Below the pieces are notes generated by a model. It saw only the letters and a list, made by a program, of their open reading frames with translations, was not told the DNA's origin and did no database searches. A stretch of 64,000 nucleotides of DNA, from positions 43,252-107,251 of the forward strand of contig JABCZF010000013.1 of NCBI GenBank assembly GCA_013289825.1, given 5' to 3'. The stretch is from Acidobacteriota bacterium. GTDB lineage: Bacteria; Acidobacteriota; Terriglobia; Acidiferrales; UBA7541. Each line of letters starts with the position of its first letter. Position 1 is the stretch's first letter. The position numbers and the translations under genes are program-made. Below, piece by piece: positions 8,820-17,243 of this stretch.

Positions 8820-9295
8820 CGTCCGCGCTCCTCGATCGACTTGGCTGCTTGATGAACCGCGTCGATGATCCGCGGATGAGTTCCGCAGCGGCAGATATTG
8901 CCCTGCAGGGATTGAATAATCTCCGCCGAGGTGGGATGGGGGTTCGTTCTGAGAAGGCCGACGCTGCTCAAGATCATCCCCGATGTGCAGTAGGCGCACT
9001 GGAACGCTCCCGAGTCGAGAAATGCCTGCTGCACCGGATGCAGGCGCCCGTCCTTCTCGAGACCTTCAATAGTTGTGATGGGTTTTGCTGCGGCTGCACT
9101 GACAGGAATCTGACACGAGCGGCGCGGCGCTCCGCTGAGCAGGATCGTGCATGCGCCGCATTGGCCCTCGCCACAGCCGTACTTGGTTCCGGTCAGGCCC
9201 AGTTCATCGCGGAGTGCCGTGAGAAGCGGCGTTTCTGGATCGCAGTGGACCGCTTGACGCTTACCGTTGATTTCCAGTTCGATCGGCTTCGCCAT
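8816..9295 (-). CDS. 2Fe-2S subunit of molybdenum hydroxylase (IorA-like)
   Basis: This 159-residue protein has the two-cluster layout of the family. A ferredoxin-like N-terminal domain carries 'YGCGEGQCGACTIL' (about 38-51). A helical domain carries 'CAYCTSGMI' and 'CRCGTHPRI'. It passes electrons from the molybdenum centre to an external acceptor. The ATG at 9295 is preceded by AAAGGA. The gene overlaps that of the large subunit, and the pair forms a complete IorA/IorB-type enzyme without a flavin subunit. It has no leader of its own, so it would ride out with the Tat-exported partner. Confidence 0.92.
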   Translation of the reverse strand: MAKPIELEINGKRQAVHCDPETPLLTALRDELGLTGTKYGCGEGQCGACTILLSGAPRRSCQIPVSAAAAKPITTIEGLEKDGRLHPVQQAFLDSGAFQCAYCTSGMILSSVGLLRTNPHPTSAEIIQSLQGNICRCGTHPRIIDAVHQAAKSIEERGR

Positions 9296-9708
9296 CGTTT
9301 TCCTTTCGGCTTGTGAAATTCTGTAAGCCGGGTCACCGTTCGCTACATCTTACCACCGGGAAGAACCGAAGAAATCGGCGAACTCACGTCCCAGCGGTTG
9401 CGGCCGTTCTGACGCTCAAGTGAATCGTTTCGCCATACGCTCTTGCGATGAGCGGGCTTCACACGGCCGACGCGTTTCAGGAAGCGAGGGCACAACGCAT
9501 ATTCGTATGAACGCTCGATACCTTTGGAGGTTAGAGAAGAATTGATTCTCAATTTAGATGAACTTGGTGGAACAAGGGTTTTATTTTCAACCGGTTGAAA
9601 TCGATTTGGGAAGTGCACCCTCTGGCAGCAATCGTGCGTTGGCATAGGAGTGCAATCTCTACTGTTTTGGTGGACTTCGGGCCATTACGAGCTTCTGGAG
9701 GAAACTCG
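9296..9708. other. Intergenic region upstream of TonB receptor and molybdenum hydroxylase
   Basis: This 413-base gap separates two divergent transcription units and must hold promoters for both. I see no gene in it. Two inverted repeats stand out: AATTGA-TTC-TCAATT at 9540-9554 and the perfect palindrome at 9585-9600, listed separately. A GGAGG lies just before the receptor's ATG. Longer upstream codons of the receptor frame (from 9595) lack family-like sequence and would overlap the palindrome. Confidence 0.6.
9585..9600. promoter_or_regulatory. 16-bp perfect palindrome, candidate LacI-type operator
   Basis: TTTCAACCGGTTGAAA reads the same on both strands and has a central CG, as LacI-family operators do. 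It lies about 110 bases before the start of the TonB-dependent receptor and about 290 bases before the molybdenum hydroxylase start. Regulation of the receptor by a LacI-type protein is an inference. A LacI gene is present at 38.9-39.9 kb, but nothing links it directly to this site. Confidence 0.5.
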
Positions 9709-12700
9709 ATGAGGAAAAGTATTTGGCTGGTTTTCGGCGTGTTCTTGTTTTTCTTAGGCGCAGGTTTCTTGCCTGCTTCTGCGCAAGAAATGGCAGGCAT
9801 TACAGGAATTGTCACAGACAAGACGGGGGCGGCGGTCAGCGATGCGGATGTGAAGCTCGTGGACAGCCGAAATGGGGCGGCTCACGGGGCCAAGACCGGT
9901 TCCGATGGAGTGTATCGCATCGTTCAGCTTGCGCCAGGACCGGGTTACACGCTGACCGTCAGCAAGGATGGCTTTCAGACGGTTTCAGTGTCGAACCTCT
10001 ACCTGGCCGTCGCAACCACACGATCCCAGGACATCCGGCTGGACGTCGGCACGGTGAATCAAACGGTGGAAGTCAGGTCCGAGGGATCGGTCAGCTTGAA
10101 TACCTCCGACGGCACCATCGGCAACAACTTTGATATGCGGACTGTTGCGAGCCTTCCAAACGAATTCCGAGATGACCCCGCTAACTTGCTGCGCCTACAA
10201 CCTGGCGTGGTAAGCGCGCAGGGTGGAACGGCGGTTAATCCCAGCGGAAGCCGGGACGGAGCCGTCGCTGGCGCCCGAGCCGATCAGAACAACATCACCG
10301 TGGATGGCATCGATGCCACGGATTTTGCGTTTGGAAACGCTTTTGCCACGCAAGCGGCTATTCCCGTTGACGCGGTTCAGGAATTCAGCACGCAAGTAGG
10401 CGACGCAACAGTTGGTTACGGCGGCCGAAGCGGTGGGCAGACCGTCATCACCACGAGAAGCGGCACGAACGATTGGCACGGTTCTGCGAGCGAATACAAT
10501 CGCACCGCGGCCACGGAAGCGAACACGTTCTTCAATAATAAGGATGGCGTTCCGCGAACAAACCTGGTTCGCAACCAGTTTGGAGCAAATCTCGGCGGCC
10601 CCGTTAAAAAGGATAAGGTGTTTTTCTTTTTTGACTATGAAGGCCGGCGCGACGCTCAACAGATTAATGAACTTCAAATCGTGCCATTGTCGCACGTGCA
10701 GAATGGCCAGCTTGCTTACATCAACGCGATGAGCAGCACGACCGGCCAGCCCTGCAGCCCGTTCAGCCGGCTTGGATCCAATGATGTGAGCACGGATTGC
10801 GTGACCGTACTTTCCGCCGCGCAAGTTCAGGCGCTTGATCCCTGCTCGCAGGCTGGCGGTTGCCCTAATGCTCCAGGATTCACAACGCCGGGAGTCGCGC
10901 CTTCTCTGATGAACCTCTTCAAAACTCGCTACCCTGCGCCAAACGATTTTTCATCGGGCGACGGGATCAACACGGCTGGTTTCCGCTTCAACGCTCCCGA
11001 CCCTCTGACAGAAAACGATTACACAGCGCGGGGCGACTACAACATAAACAACAAAAACAAGATGTTTGTGCGATTTAACTTCCGAAACTTGAATTCCATC
11101 AACACTCTGATTCAATTCCAGGGTGACCCACTGACGGGGCCGAACATTTTGCGTGATCGTGCGTGGGTCATCGGGGAGACTTGGACGGTTAGCGCCCGCA
11201 CCATCAACCAGTTCGTGTACGGAGAAACACGTTCCAATCTGGACCAGCCTATTTTGTTCAATCCAGCGGGCGGTCTTGTGCCGCTGACCTTTTTCGGTGG
11301 AGCCATTGCGACTCCCTTTGCCCGTCAAAGCCAGATAGGCCACATAGCTCCAGTTCCTACATTCCGCGACGATGTCACCCTGCTGCGCGGCAGACACACC
11401 ATTACCATTGGTGGAGAATGGCATCCCATCAAACTTCGCAGCACGCTCACCAACAACTTCAACTTCATTCAAGAGGGGCTGGGTGGAAGCATTGCCAGCC
11501 TGCCAGGCAATCTGAGACCGGCCAACATTTTGCAGGATACCGGGGGAATCGCCGACGCCAATTGGGACAATTTCTTTGTTGGTGCTCTGGGAATCATCAA
11601 CAATTTGCAGAGTGCCATCAGCTACTCCAAGGATGGCTCGGTAATTCCGCAAGGAGAGGAGAGCCATCGGCGCGATTGGCGCATTTATCAGTCCGCAGGT
11701 TATGTGCAGGATGCCTGGAAACTGCGCAACGACCTCACTGTCACCATGGGAGTCCGCTACCAGTATTCGACAGTTCCTTACGAAGTCAACGGCCTCGAAG
11801 CTAGCTTTCTCAACACAAGTCTCAATGACATCCTCGCGACTCGTGTCTCGAATGGATTGCAGGGGATTTCTGGCGCCGCGGTTACGCCAGAACTCACCTA
11901 TCAACTCTCCGGGAACGGAAACCCTGGGGGAAAGCCGCTCTATAACCCTGAAAAGGATGATTTTTCCCCTCGGCTCGCTCTCGCGTGGAACCCGAGTTTC
12001 CGCACCGGGTTGCTAGGAAAGGTGTTGGGCGATCGCAAAACAGTGATACGAGCGCAAGGCTCCCTGATTTACGACCAGACCGTAATCAACGCCGTTACCA
12101 ACCTCGAAGACCAGTCCAACTACGTTTACGGAAACACGGTTGCTGCTCTCTTTGGCGGAGGCGGGGCAACCGCTTCACTGGAATCCGACCCGCGGTTCAC
12201 GGCTGCGAATGCGCTGCCGTTTCCAGTCACAGTGCCGGCGTTCAAGACCCCGGTGACGCCGAACGCCATCTTCAATTTTGGTGTCGACAATAAACTGCGT
12301 ACGCCGTATTCAGAAACTTTCTCGCTGGGCATGCAACGCGAGCTGCCTGGCGGTTTTCAATTAGAAGTAGACTACTACGGCCGCTTGGGCCGCAGGCTGT
12401 TCGTGTTGGCCGATGGTGCGCAGGTCATCAATTTCGTTGACCCTGCGTCCGGCCATAGCCTAGTGGGCGATTTCACAACCCTGGAGCAGGAAGCCCGCAA
12501 GGGAATCAGTCCGGCAAACATCGCTCCGCTGCCCTTTTTTGAAAACCAAATAATGGCCGGAACCGGCGCGACTTGTGCGCAGGTCAACCAGGCCGTATTC
12601 GGTACACCATTTTCCACCTGCACCCAGGCGGTCTACGCCGTCAATCAGACCGCTCTCCAGCAGGGAAACCTCGGCGGAGCTATGCTGAGTATCTTTGGAC

Positions 12701-13548
12701 TTGTGCCACCGAATGTCGGCATACCTTCCCAGTTTTTCGTAAATGCTCTGGGTACAAACAAAGGCTACTCTTCCTACAACGCGATGTTTACGACGCTGCG
12801 GAAGCGTCTGTCGCACAACCTGCAGTTTGATTTCAACTACACATATTCCCATTCCATCGACAACAGCTCGGTGATCGCCAATAACAACGGAAACTTCGTG
12901 GGCGGGTCGACGCAAATTCTCTGCGATGCCCTTAATCTGAGCGTTTGCAAGGGAAACTCGGAGTTTGACGCGACGCATCAGGTCAGCGCCGATTTCGTTT
13001 ATGATCTGCCTTTCGGCCGCAGCCAGGCCTTTGGGCGGAATTCTGCGCGTTGGCTGGATGAAATCATCGGTGGCTGGCAGACTTCCGGAATCGTGACGTG
13101 GCGATCGGGGTTGGCTCTCACCGCCAATGCTGGCGGAAGCACCACAAGCCTCGCTGCTGATCAGGGGGCATTCTTCACAGGAAATCAGCCCGCGGTCGCC
13201 ACCAGCCTCCACACCGACACGGCCAATAACAATCAGATCCAATTCTTCGCGAACCCGCAGAATGCAATCGGAGCATTTTCGTTTGTCAACGGATTGCAAG
13301 TCGGTAACCGCGACACGCTCCGCGGCCCACATTTCTCCAACATGGATTTGGCTGTCTCTAAGTTCTTCCCGCTCTTTGGGGAGAAGTATCGGCTGCAGTT
13401 CCGGGCTGAGGCTTTCAACCTGTTCAACCACCCGAACTTCGGGCTGCCCAACACCTTGATCACATCTTCGACGTTTGGGGTGATCAATTCTCTGGCCGGC
13501 CAAGAGCCATCGCGCGTCATGCAGTTCGCGCTTCGGTTCGAATTCTAG
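9709..13548 (+). CDS. TonB-dependent receptor with carboxypeptidase-like N-terminal domain
   Basis: The protein has 1279 residues. A signal peptide (about 1-25, ending SAQE) precedes a carboxypeptidase-regulatory-like beta-sandwich (about 28-115, 'GITGIVTDKTGAAVSDADVKLVD'). A plug-like domain ('ITVDGIDATDF', 'RSGGQTVITTRSGTN') and a very long outer-membrane beta-barrel follow. The barrel ends in a terminal Phe ('QFALRFEF'), as expected for BamA substrates. This architecture (Oar-like) is greatly expanded in Acidobacteriota and is usually linked to uptake of large or scarce nutrients, but the ligand is unknown. The ATG at 9709 has GGAGG about 7 bases upstream. It is transcribed alone and followed by a hairpin terminator. 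Confidence 0.92.
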   Translation: MRKSIWLVFGVFLFFLGAGFLPASAQEMAGITGIVTDKTGAAVSDADVKLVDSRNGAAHGAKTGSDGVYRIVQLAPGPGYTLTVSKDGFQTVSVSNLYLAVATTRSQDIRLDVGTVNQTVEVRSEGSVSLNTSDGTIGNNFDMRTVASLPNEFRDDPANLLRLQPGVVSAQGGTAVNPSGSRDGAVAGARADQNNITVDGIDATDFAFGNAFATQAAIPVDAVQEFSTQVGDATVGYGGRSGGQTVITTRSGTNDWHGSASEYNRTAATEANTFFNNKDGVPRTNLVRNQFGANLGGPVKKDKVFFFFDYEGRRDAQQINELQIVPLSHVQNGQLAYINAMSSTTGQPCSPFSRLGSNDVSTDCVTVLSAAQVQALDPCSQAGGCPNAPGFTTPGVAPSLMNLFKTRYPAPNDFSSGDGINTAGFRFNAPDPLTENDYTARGDYNINNKNKMFVRFNFRNLNSINTLIQFQGDPLTGPNILRDRAWVIGETWTVSARTINQFVYGETRSNLDQPILFNPAGGLVPLTFFGGAIATPFARQSQIGHIAPVPTFRDDVTLLRGRHTITIGGEWHPIKLRSTLTNNFNFIQEGLGGSIASLPGNLRPANILQDTGGIADANWDNFFVGALGIINNLQSAISYSKDGSVIPQGEESHRRDWRIYQSAGYVQDAWKLRNDLTVTMGVRYQYSTVPYEVNGLEASFLNTSLNDILATRVSNGLQGISGAAVTPELTYQLSGNGNPGGKPLYNPEKDDFSPRLALAWNPSFRTGLLGKVLGDRKTVIRAQGSLIYDQTVINAVTNLEDQSNYVYGNTVAALFGGGGATASLESDPRFTAANALPFPVTVPAFKTPVTPNAIFNFGVDNKLRTPYSETFSLGMQRELPGGFQLEVDYYGRLGRRLFVLADGAQVINFVDPASGHSLVGDFTTLEQEARKGISPANIAPLPFFENQIMAGTGATCAQVNQAVFGTPFSTCTQAVYAVNQTALQQGNLGGAMLSIFGLVPPNVGIPSQFFVNALGTNKGYSSYNAMFTTLRKRLSHNLQFDFNYTYSHSIDNSSVIANNNGNFVGGSTQILCDALNLSVCKGNSEFDATHQVSADFVYDLPFGRSQAFGRNSARWLDEIIGGWQTSGIVTWRSGLALTANAGGSTTSLAADQGAFFTGNQPAVATSLHTDTANNNQIQFFANPQNAIGAFSFVNGLQVGNRDTLRGPHFSNMDLAVSKFFPLFGEKYRLQFRAEAFNLFNHPNFGLPNTLITSSTFGVINSLAGQEPSRVMQFALRFEF

Positions 13549-13559
13549 TCTCGCAAACG

Positions 13560-13612
13560 CGGCGCAGAATTTCTTGTCTGGCAGGCAAGGGGTTCTGCGC
13601 CGTGCTCTTTTC
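13560..13612 (+). terminator. Hairpin terminator after TonB receptor
   Basis: CGGCGCAGAA (13560-13569) pairs perfectly with TTCTGCGCCG (13593-13602) around a 23-base loop, followed by a pyrimidine/T-rich tail (CTCTTTTCT). It sits 12 bases after the receptor stop, between convergent genes. The loop is longer than in textbook terminators. Confidence 0.6.
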
Positions 13613-13635
13613 TATCGGGGAACTTCCGGCCGGGT

Positions 13636-14538
13636 TCAGTCTTTCTCGTGCAGCAGCGAGTCACGCACGCCTTCCAGTTCCTTCTTCTTCTCTTTGTCGA
13701 GGTCCGGGAAGGAAAGATCGAGATCCTCCAGAGTTGAGATGATCGTGGAGGCTACTATCAGCTGCGTGTACCACTTGTTATCCGCGGGAATCACATACCA
13801 TGGCGCATGCTTCGTGGCGGTATTCTGAATCATCTCTTCGTATGCTTCCTGGTAGTCCTTCCAGTAAGCGCGCTCTTTGACGTCGGCCATCGAAAACTTC
13901 CAGTTCTTTTTTGAATCTTCCAGACGCTCCAGAAAACGCTTCTTCTGTTCTTTCTTCGAGACATGCAGGAAAAACTTGCGAGTCACCACCCCGTTGCGCG
14001 TCAAATAATGTTCGAAGGCGTTGATGTCCTCATAGCGCCGCTCCCAGATATGCTTGGTAATCAATGGGTCAGGCAGCTTTTGCGCCTGCAAGAGCGTGGG
14101 GTGGACTCGCACAACCAGAACTTCTTCGTAGTAGGAACGATTGAAGATGCCGATCTTGCCGCGCTCTGGGACGCATCGGTGCGCCCGCCACAGATAATCG
14201 TGATTGAGTTCTTCGGCGCTTGGAGTCTTGAAGGCATGAACCTCGCATCCTTGCGGATTTACACCGGACATGACGTGTTTGATAACGCCGTCTTTGCCGG
14301 CGGCGTCCATCGCTTGAATCACGAGCAGGAGCGCCCAGCGATCCTGCGCATAGAGCTTCTCCTGCAAATTGCTGAGCAGGCCGGCGCGATTCTCGATAAT
14401 TTTTAGGCCCTGCTCCTTGTTTTTCACGTCGCCGGTGTCGCGCGGGTCGTAATCTTTCAGGCGGAATTTTTCGCCCTTGGAGACGCAATAGGGCTCAGCA
14501 AGCCTCGCGGATTCCCTGATCTGTTTACGGTATTTCAT
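13636..14538 (-). CDS. ppk2: Polyphosphate kinase 2 family phosphotransferase
   Basis: A 300-residue single-domain PPK2. The Walker A loop is 'MDAAGKDGVIKHV' (about 79-91), followed by 'MSGVNPQGCEVHAFK'. Walker B-like 'IGIFNRSYYEEVL' (about 128-140) and the lid region with 'RRYEDINAFEHYLTRNG' are also intact. PPK2 enzymes transfer phosphate from polyphosphate to nucleotides. The sequence is closest in feel to class III, which can phosphorylate both AMP and ADP, but the class assignment is from memory. It lies 30 bases downstream of the BamA-like gene on the same strand and may be co-transcribed with it. Confidence 0.9.
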   Translation of the reverse strand: MKYRKQIRESARLAEPYCVSKGEKFRLKDYDPRDTGDVKNKEQGLKIIENRAGLLSNLQEKLYAQDRWALLLVIQAMDAAGKDGVIKHVMSGVNPQGCEVHAFKTPSAEELNHDYLWRAHRCVPERGKIGIFNRSYYEEVLVVRVHPTLLQAQKLPDPLITKHIWERRYEDINAFEHYLTRNGVVTRKFFLHVSKKEQKKRFLERLEDSKKNWKFSMADVKERAYWKDYQEAYEEMIQNTATKHAPWYVIPADNKWYTQLIVASTIISTLEDLDLSFPDLDKEKKKELEGVRDSLLHEKD

Positions 14539-14568
14539 AGTGCTGGGAGTTTAGTACAGAGGGGCCGC

Positions 14569-17121
14569 TCAGAACAGGGTTCCGAGCGTCCAGCCGAAGG
14601 CCAACAAGCGGTTGTGCGCGTGGAAGAGCGAACCATCCGGTAATTGCAGAAAGCGATTTAATCGCCATACGTTCACGGCATAGTACGCGCGCACGGGCAC
14701 CTGAATCCCCGGCACCGTCCACCTCAGCTCGATCCCGATGGACCCATGCAGAATGCCGTTCGTGGAATCCAGCAACGTAGGGCGCGTCTTCCCCAGCCAA
14801 TTGGGTAGCAGCCAGCCCGATCCCAAATCAAAAAAACCTGCCGCTTGCGTGCCTCCGCCAAGTGGAACGCGATACTCCGCGTTCGCGGCGCTGATCACAT
14901 TGGCGCCCGCTGGGCATGCCGAATACGTTTGATTCCCGGAACTTGTTACCGATGGGAATACGGCATAAGGCCCTAGTTCGCCTGAGCTGAGGCCACGAAC
15001 TTGTGCGTCGCCGGAAAAAAGCCACGCGTACGCTGGCATGTCGCCATGGTAGCTCCCAGCGCCACTGAACACCGTTCGAAAAGCCCAGGCATTCCGGCGA
15101 TTGAAAAACCGGTCCGGAAAGATTCGCGCGTATTCCTCATTGGAACGAATCACATTTTCGCTTCCGCCCAGCCAGCCGCCCGAAATGGAATTGGTAACGG
15201 ACAGCCGCTCACTCCCTGCGTCGTGCGTCCAGCCCAGTCTCACAGCGCTGCTGGAAGTCTCTGCGCGCAGGTCGCTCGCAGGCAACCCCGTGAGAGAAGC
15301 TGGAAGTGCGAATGAATAAACTGTGTTCGTATGCGAGAAGCCGTAGTTCACCGTCAAAGAGTTTGTATTGGTCAAGGGGTAGCTCCAACCCGCGTTCAGC
15401 CCTTCGCTGCGAGATGTGTAGAACGGGCCTTTGGCACTGCTTGTAAAACGCGGGCGAAGCACATTGTTGAAAATGGAAAGGACCAGCGAGCTGCGCGAGC
15501 CGAGAAACCCTTCGATCACCAGACCAAGGACGATTTGTAAGCTCTGCGGTCCTCCGTCAATTTGTGTCGTGAGCAGTTCCTCTCGCTGGAGGAGATCGAA
15601 TAGCGTGTAAGCTATCCCGATAGTGCTGCCGAACTGTCCGTGCCCTCCAGAGAAGGAAGCACGTTGCTGGCCGGCTTCCGAGACGCGGATCGTCACGTCA
15701 GCCGTATGGGTGATGTCGTCTGTGTCGACTCGAATATCTTCTTTCTTAATTTGATGAAAGTAGCCCGTCCTCGTGAGCCGCGCGAGCCCGCCTTCGAGCG
15801 CGTGCTCATCAAATGGCCTTCCTTCCTCTAAACCGATGCGCCGCCGCAGATAGCGATCACTGAATCTGTGAAGACCTTCGAATTCAATTCGTCGCACAAT
15901 ATAGGGCGGTGCGCTGCTAAACCCAATTCTCTCTCTCACACGGTGCGTCTCAAGGTCAAGTGTTCGCGATGTTTCGACGCTTCGCTCGGAGCCGGCCCCT
16001 TCGCGGTTATGCTTTGGCGTCCTCGCCGCTACCCATGCATGCCGTAAATCTTCAAGCGCCCTCGCCGAGTACGCTGAGCCGACCTCTGCCTTCGAATACG
16101 CCAGGAGTTTTGCTCCGCGCTTACCGCTTGCCTCAGTGAGTTCAGGACTGATACCCACGGATTCAACGCGATAAAAGGGACCAGCTTCGATGGGTACGGA
16201 GACTGCGAGACGTTTTCCCGGAATGCGAAATGGCCGCGGGATCCACTTGCAAGCTGTTTTTTCATAGACCGAAACGCGAGCTGTGCCGATCCGCGCTTCA
16301 GGGTATCCGTGATCCTGGTAGTAGATCAGTATTTTGGAGCGATCCTCCTCAAATCCCTCGCGCGTGTACGCATCCTTGCCCCGCCACGAGGCGAAAATCG
16401 CGCTGGGTGCCGTTCGCCGCATCTCATGCCGGAGCAATTTTGCTGAGAGTTCGGGATGCCCTTCGAACGCAATCCGCCCCACAGGGATGTGTGGCCCATC
16501 ATGAATTGCAAAGCGCACGTGAACTGTCCCGTTTCGAAACTCTTCGCGATGAATCTCCAGCCGCGGCTGCGGACGGCCCAACTCAGCGAGGGCCGACTGA
16601 ATTGTTTTTGAAATGCGTTGTAGGTTTGCGGGAGCAGCGGGTTCACCCAACGGGGGAATCAGGTATTGCTCGCCGAGAATTTTTTCAATCTGCGCACGCA
16701 AGAGCAGCCGAGATCCCGCGTATTCCACTCTCGTGAGGTAGGGCAGTTCCGTAACGCGGAAAACGAGTCGCACTCGTTGCGTTGTATCGTCGCTACCGAG
16801 TGACGACGGGTCTTTCGTGGATTGTGTTTCCACCCCGATTTCGCCGAACCATCCCAGCCGTCCCAGCACCTTTACATCCGATTCGATCTTCTTCAAGTCA
16901 AGTGGCGCGCCCGCGTGAGAAGAAATCTGCGCTTCGACCGTCTCTCGAGCGATATGCCGCAGCCCTATGAACACAACTTCATCAATAAGGGAAGTCGAGG
17001 CTTCAACAAGCGCAGGCACCTCATCACGGCTCGCCGAGTTGGCCTCATTTCTCGAAGCCGCCTGCAACCCTCCCCCGGCAAACAATACTCCGCCAACGCC
17101 AGCCACAACCAGCCATCGCAC
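14569..17121 (-). CDS. BamA/TamA-like outer-membrane protein with POTRA domains
   Basis: The protein is about 850 residues, with a signal peptide at about 1-22 ('WLVVAGVGGVLFAGGG'). Several POTRA-type repeats follow ('VVFIGLRHIARETVEAQI', 'RVEYAGSRLLLRAQIEKIL', 'RIAFEGHPELSAKLL', 'RIEFEGLHRFSDRYLRRRI'), and then an Omp85 beta-barrel from about residue 500 to the end ('LLAFGWTLGTLF'). Omp85 proteins insert or translocate outer-membrane proteins. Upstream of the start, AAGGAGGG is directly followed by ATG (17127) and then by GTG (17121). I chose the GTG because its spacing of 6 bases is normal. Whether it is the main BamA or a paralogue cannot be told, since typical bamA neighbours (skp, lpxD) are absent, so a paralogue is more likely. 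Confidence 0.85.
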   Translation of the reverse strand: MRWLVVAGVGGVLFAGGGLQAASRNEANSASRDEVPALVEASTSLIDEVVFIGLRHIARETVEAQISSHAGAPLDLKKIESDVKVLGRLGWFGEIGVETQSTKDPSSLGSDDTTQRVRLVFRVTELPYLTRVEYAGSRLLLRAQIEKILGEQYLIPPLGEPAAPANLQRISKTIQSALAELGRPQPRLEIHREEFRNGTVHVRFAIHDGPHIPVGRIAFEGHPELSAKLLRHEMRRTAPSAIFASWRGKDAYTREGFEEDRSKILIYYQDHGYPEARIGTARVSVYEKTACKWIPRPFRIPGKRLAVSVPIEAGPFYRVESVGISPELTEASGKRGAKLLAYSKAEVGSAYSARALEDLRHAWVAARTPKHNREGAGSERSVETSRTLDLETHRVRERIGFSSAPPYIVRRIEFEGLHRFSDRYLRRRIGLEEGRPFDEHALEGGLARLTRTGYFHQIKKEDIRVDTDDITHTADVTIRVSEAGQQRASFSGGHGQFGSTIGIAYTLFDLLQREELLTTQIDGGPQSLQIVLGLVIEGFLGSRSSLVLSIFNNVLRPRFTSSAKGPFYTSRSEGLNAGWSYPLTNTNSLTVNYGFSHTNTVYSFALPASLTGLPASDLRAETSSSAVRLGWTHDAGSERLSVTNSISGGWLGGSENVIRSNEEYARIFPDRFFNRRNAWAFRTVFSGAGSYHGDMPAYAWLFSGDAQVRGLSSGELGPYAVFPSVTSSGNQTYSACPAGANVISAANAEYRVPLGGGTQAAGFFDLGSGWLLPNWLGKTRPTLLDSTNGILHGSIGIELRWTVPGIQVPVRAYYAVNVWRLNRFLQLPDGSLFHAHNRLLAFGWTLGTLF

Positions 17122-17243
17122 GATCATCCCTCCTTGCACCAGGAGGATGACTTAAGGGATGAGCGCCACCTGCACGAGGTTGTCTCTGGAAAGTAAGTTT
17201 TCAGCGAAATGCGGCACAGTCTGCGATTTCAAACACATTCGTT

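Noticed and set aside
12460..13503. 347-codon minus-strand frame inside the TonB receptor
   Set aside because: Antisense to a strongly conserved receptor barrel, with no recognisable domain.
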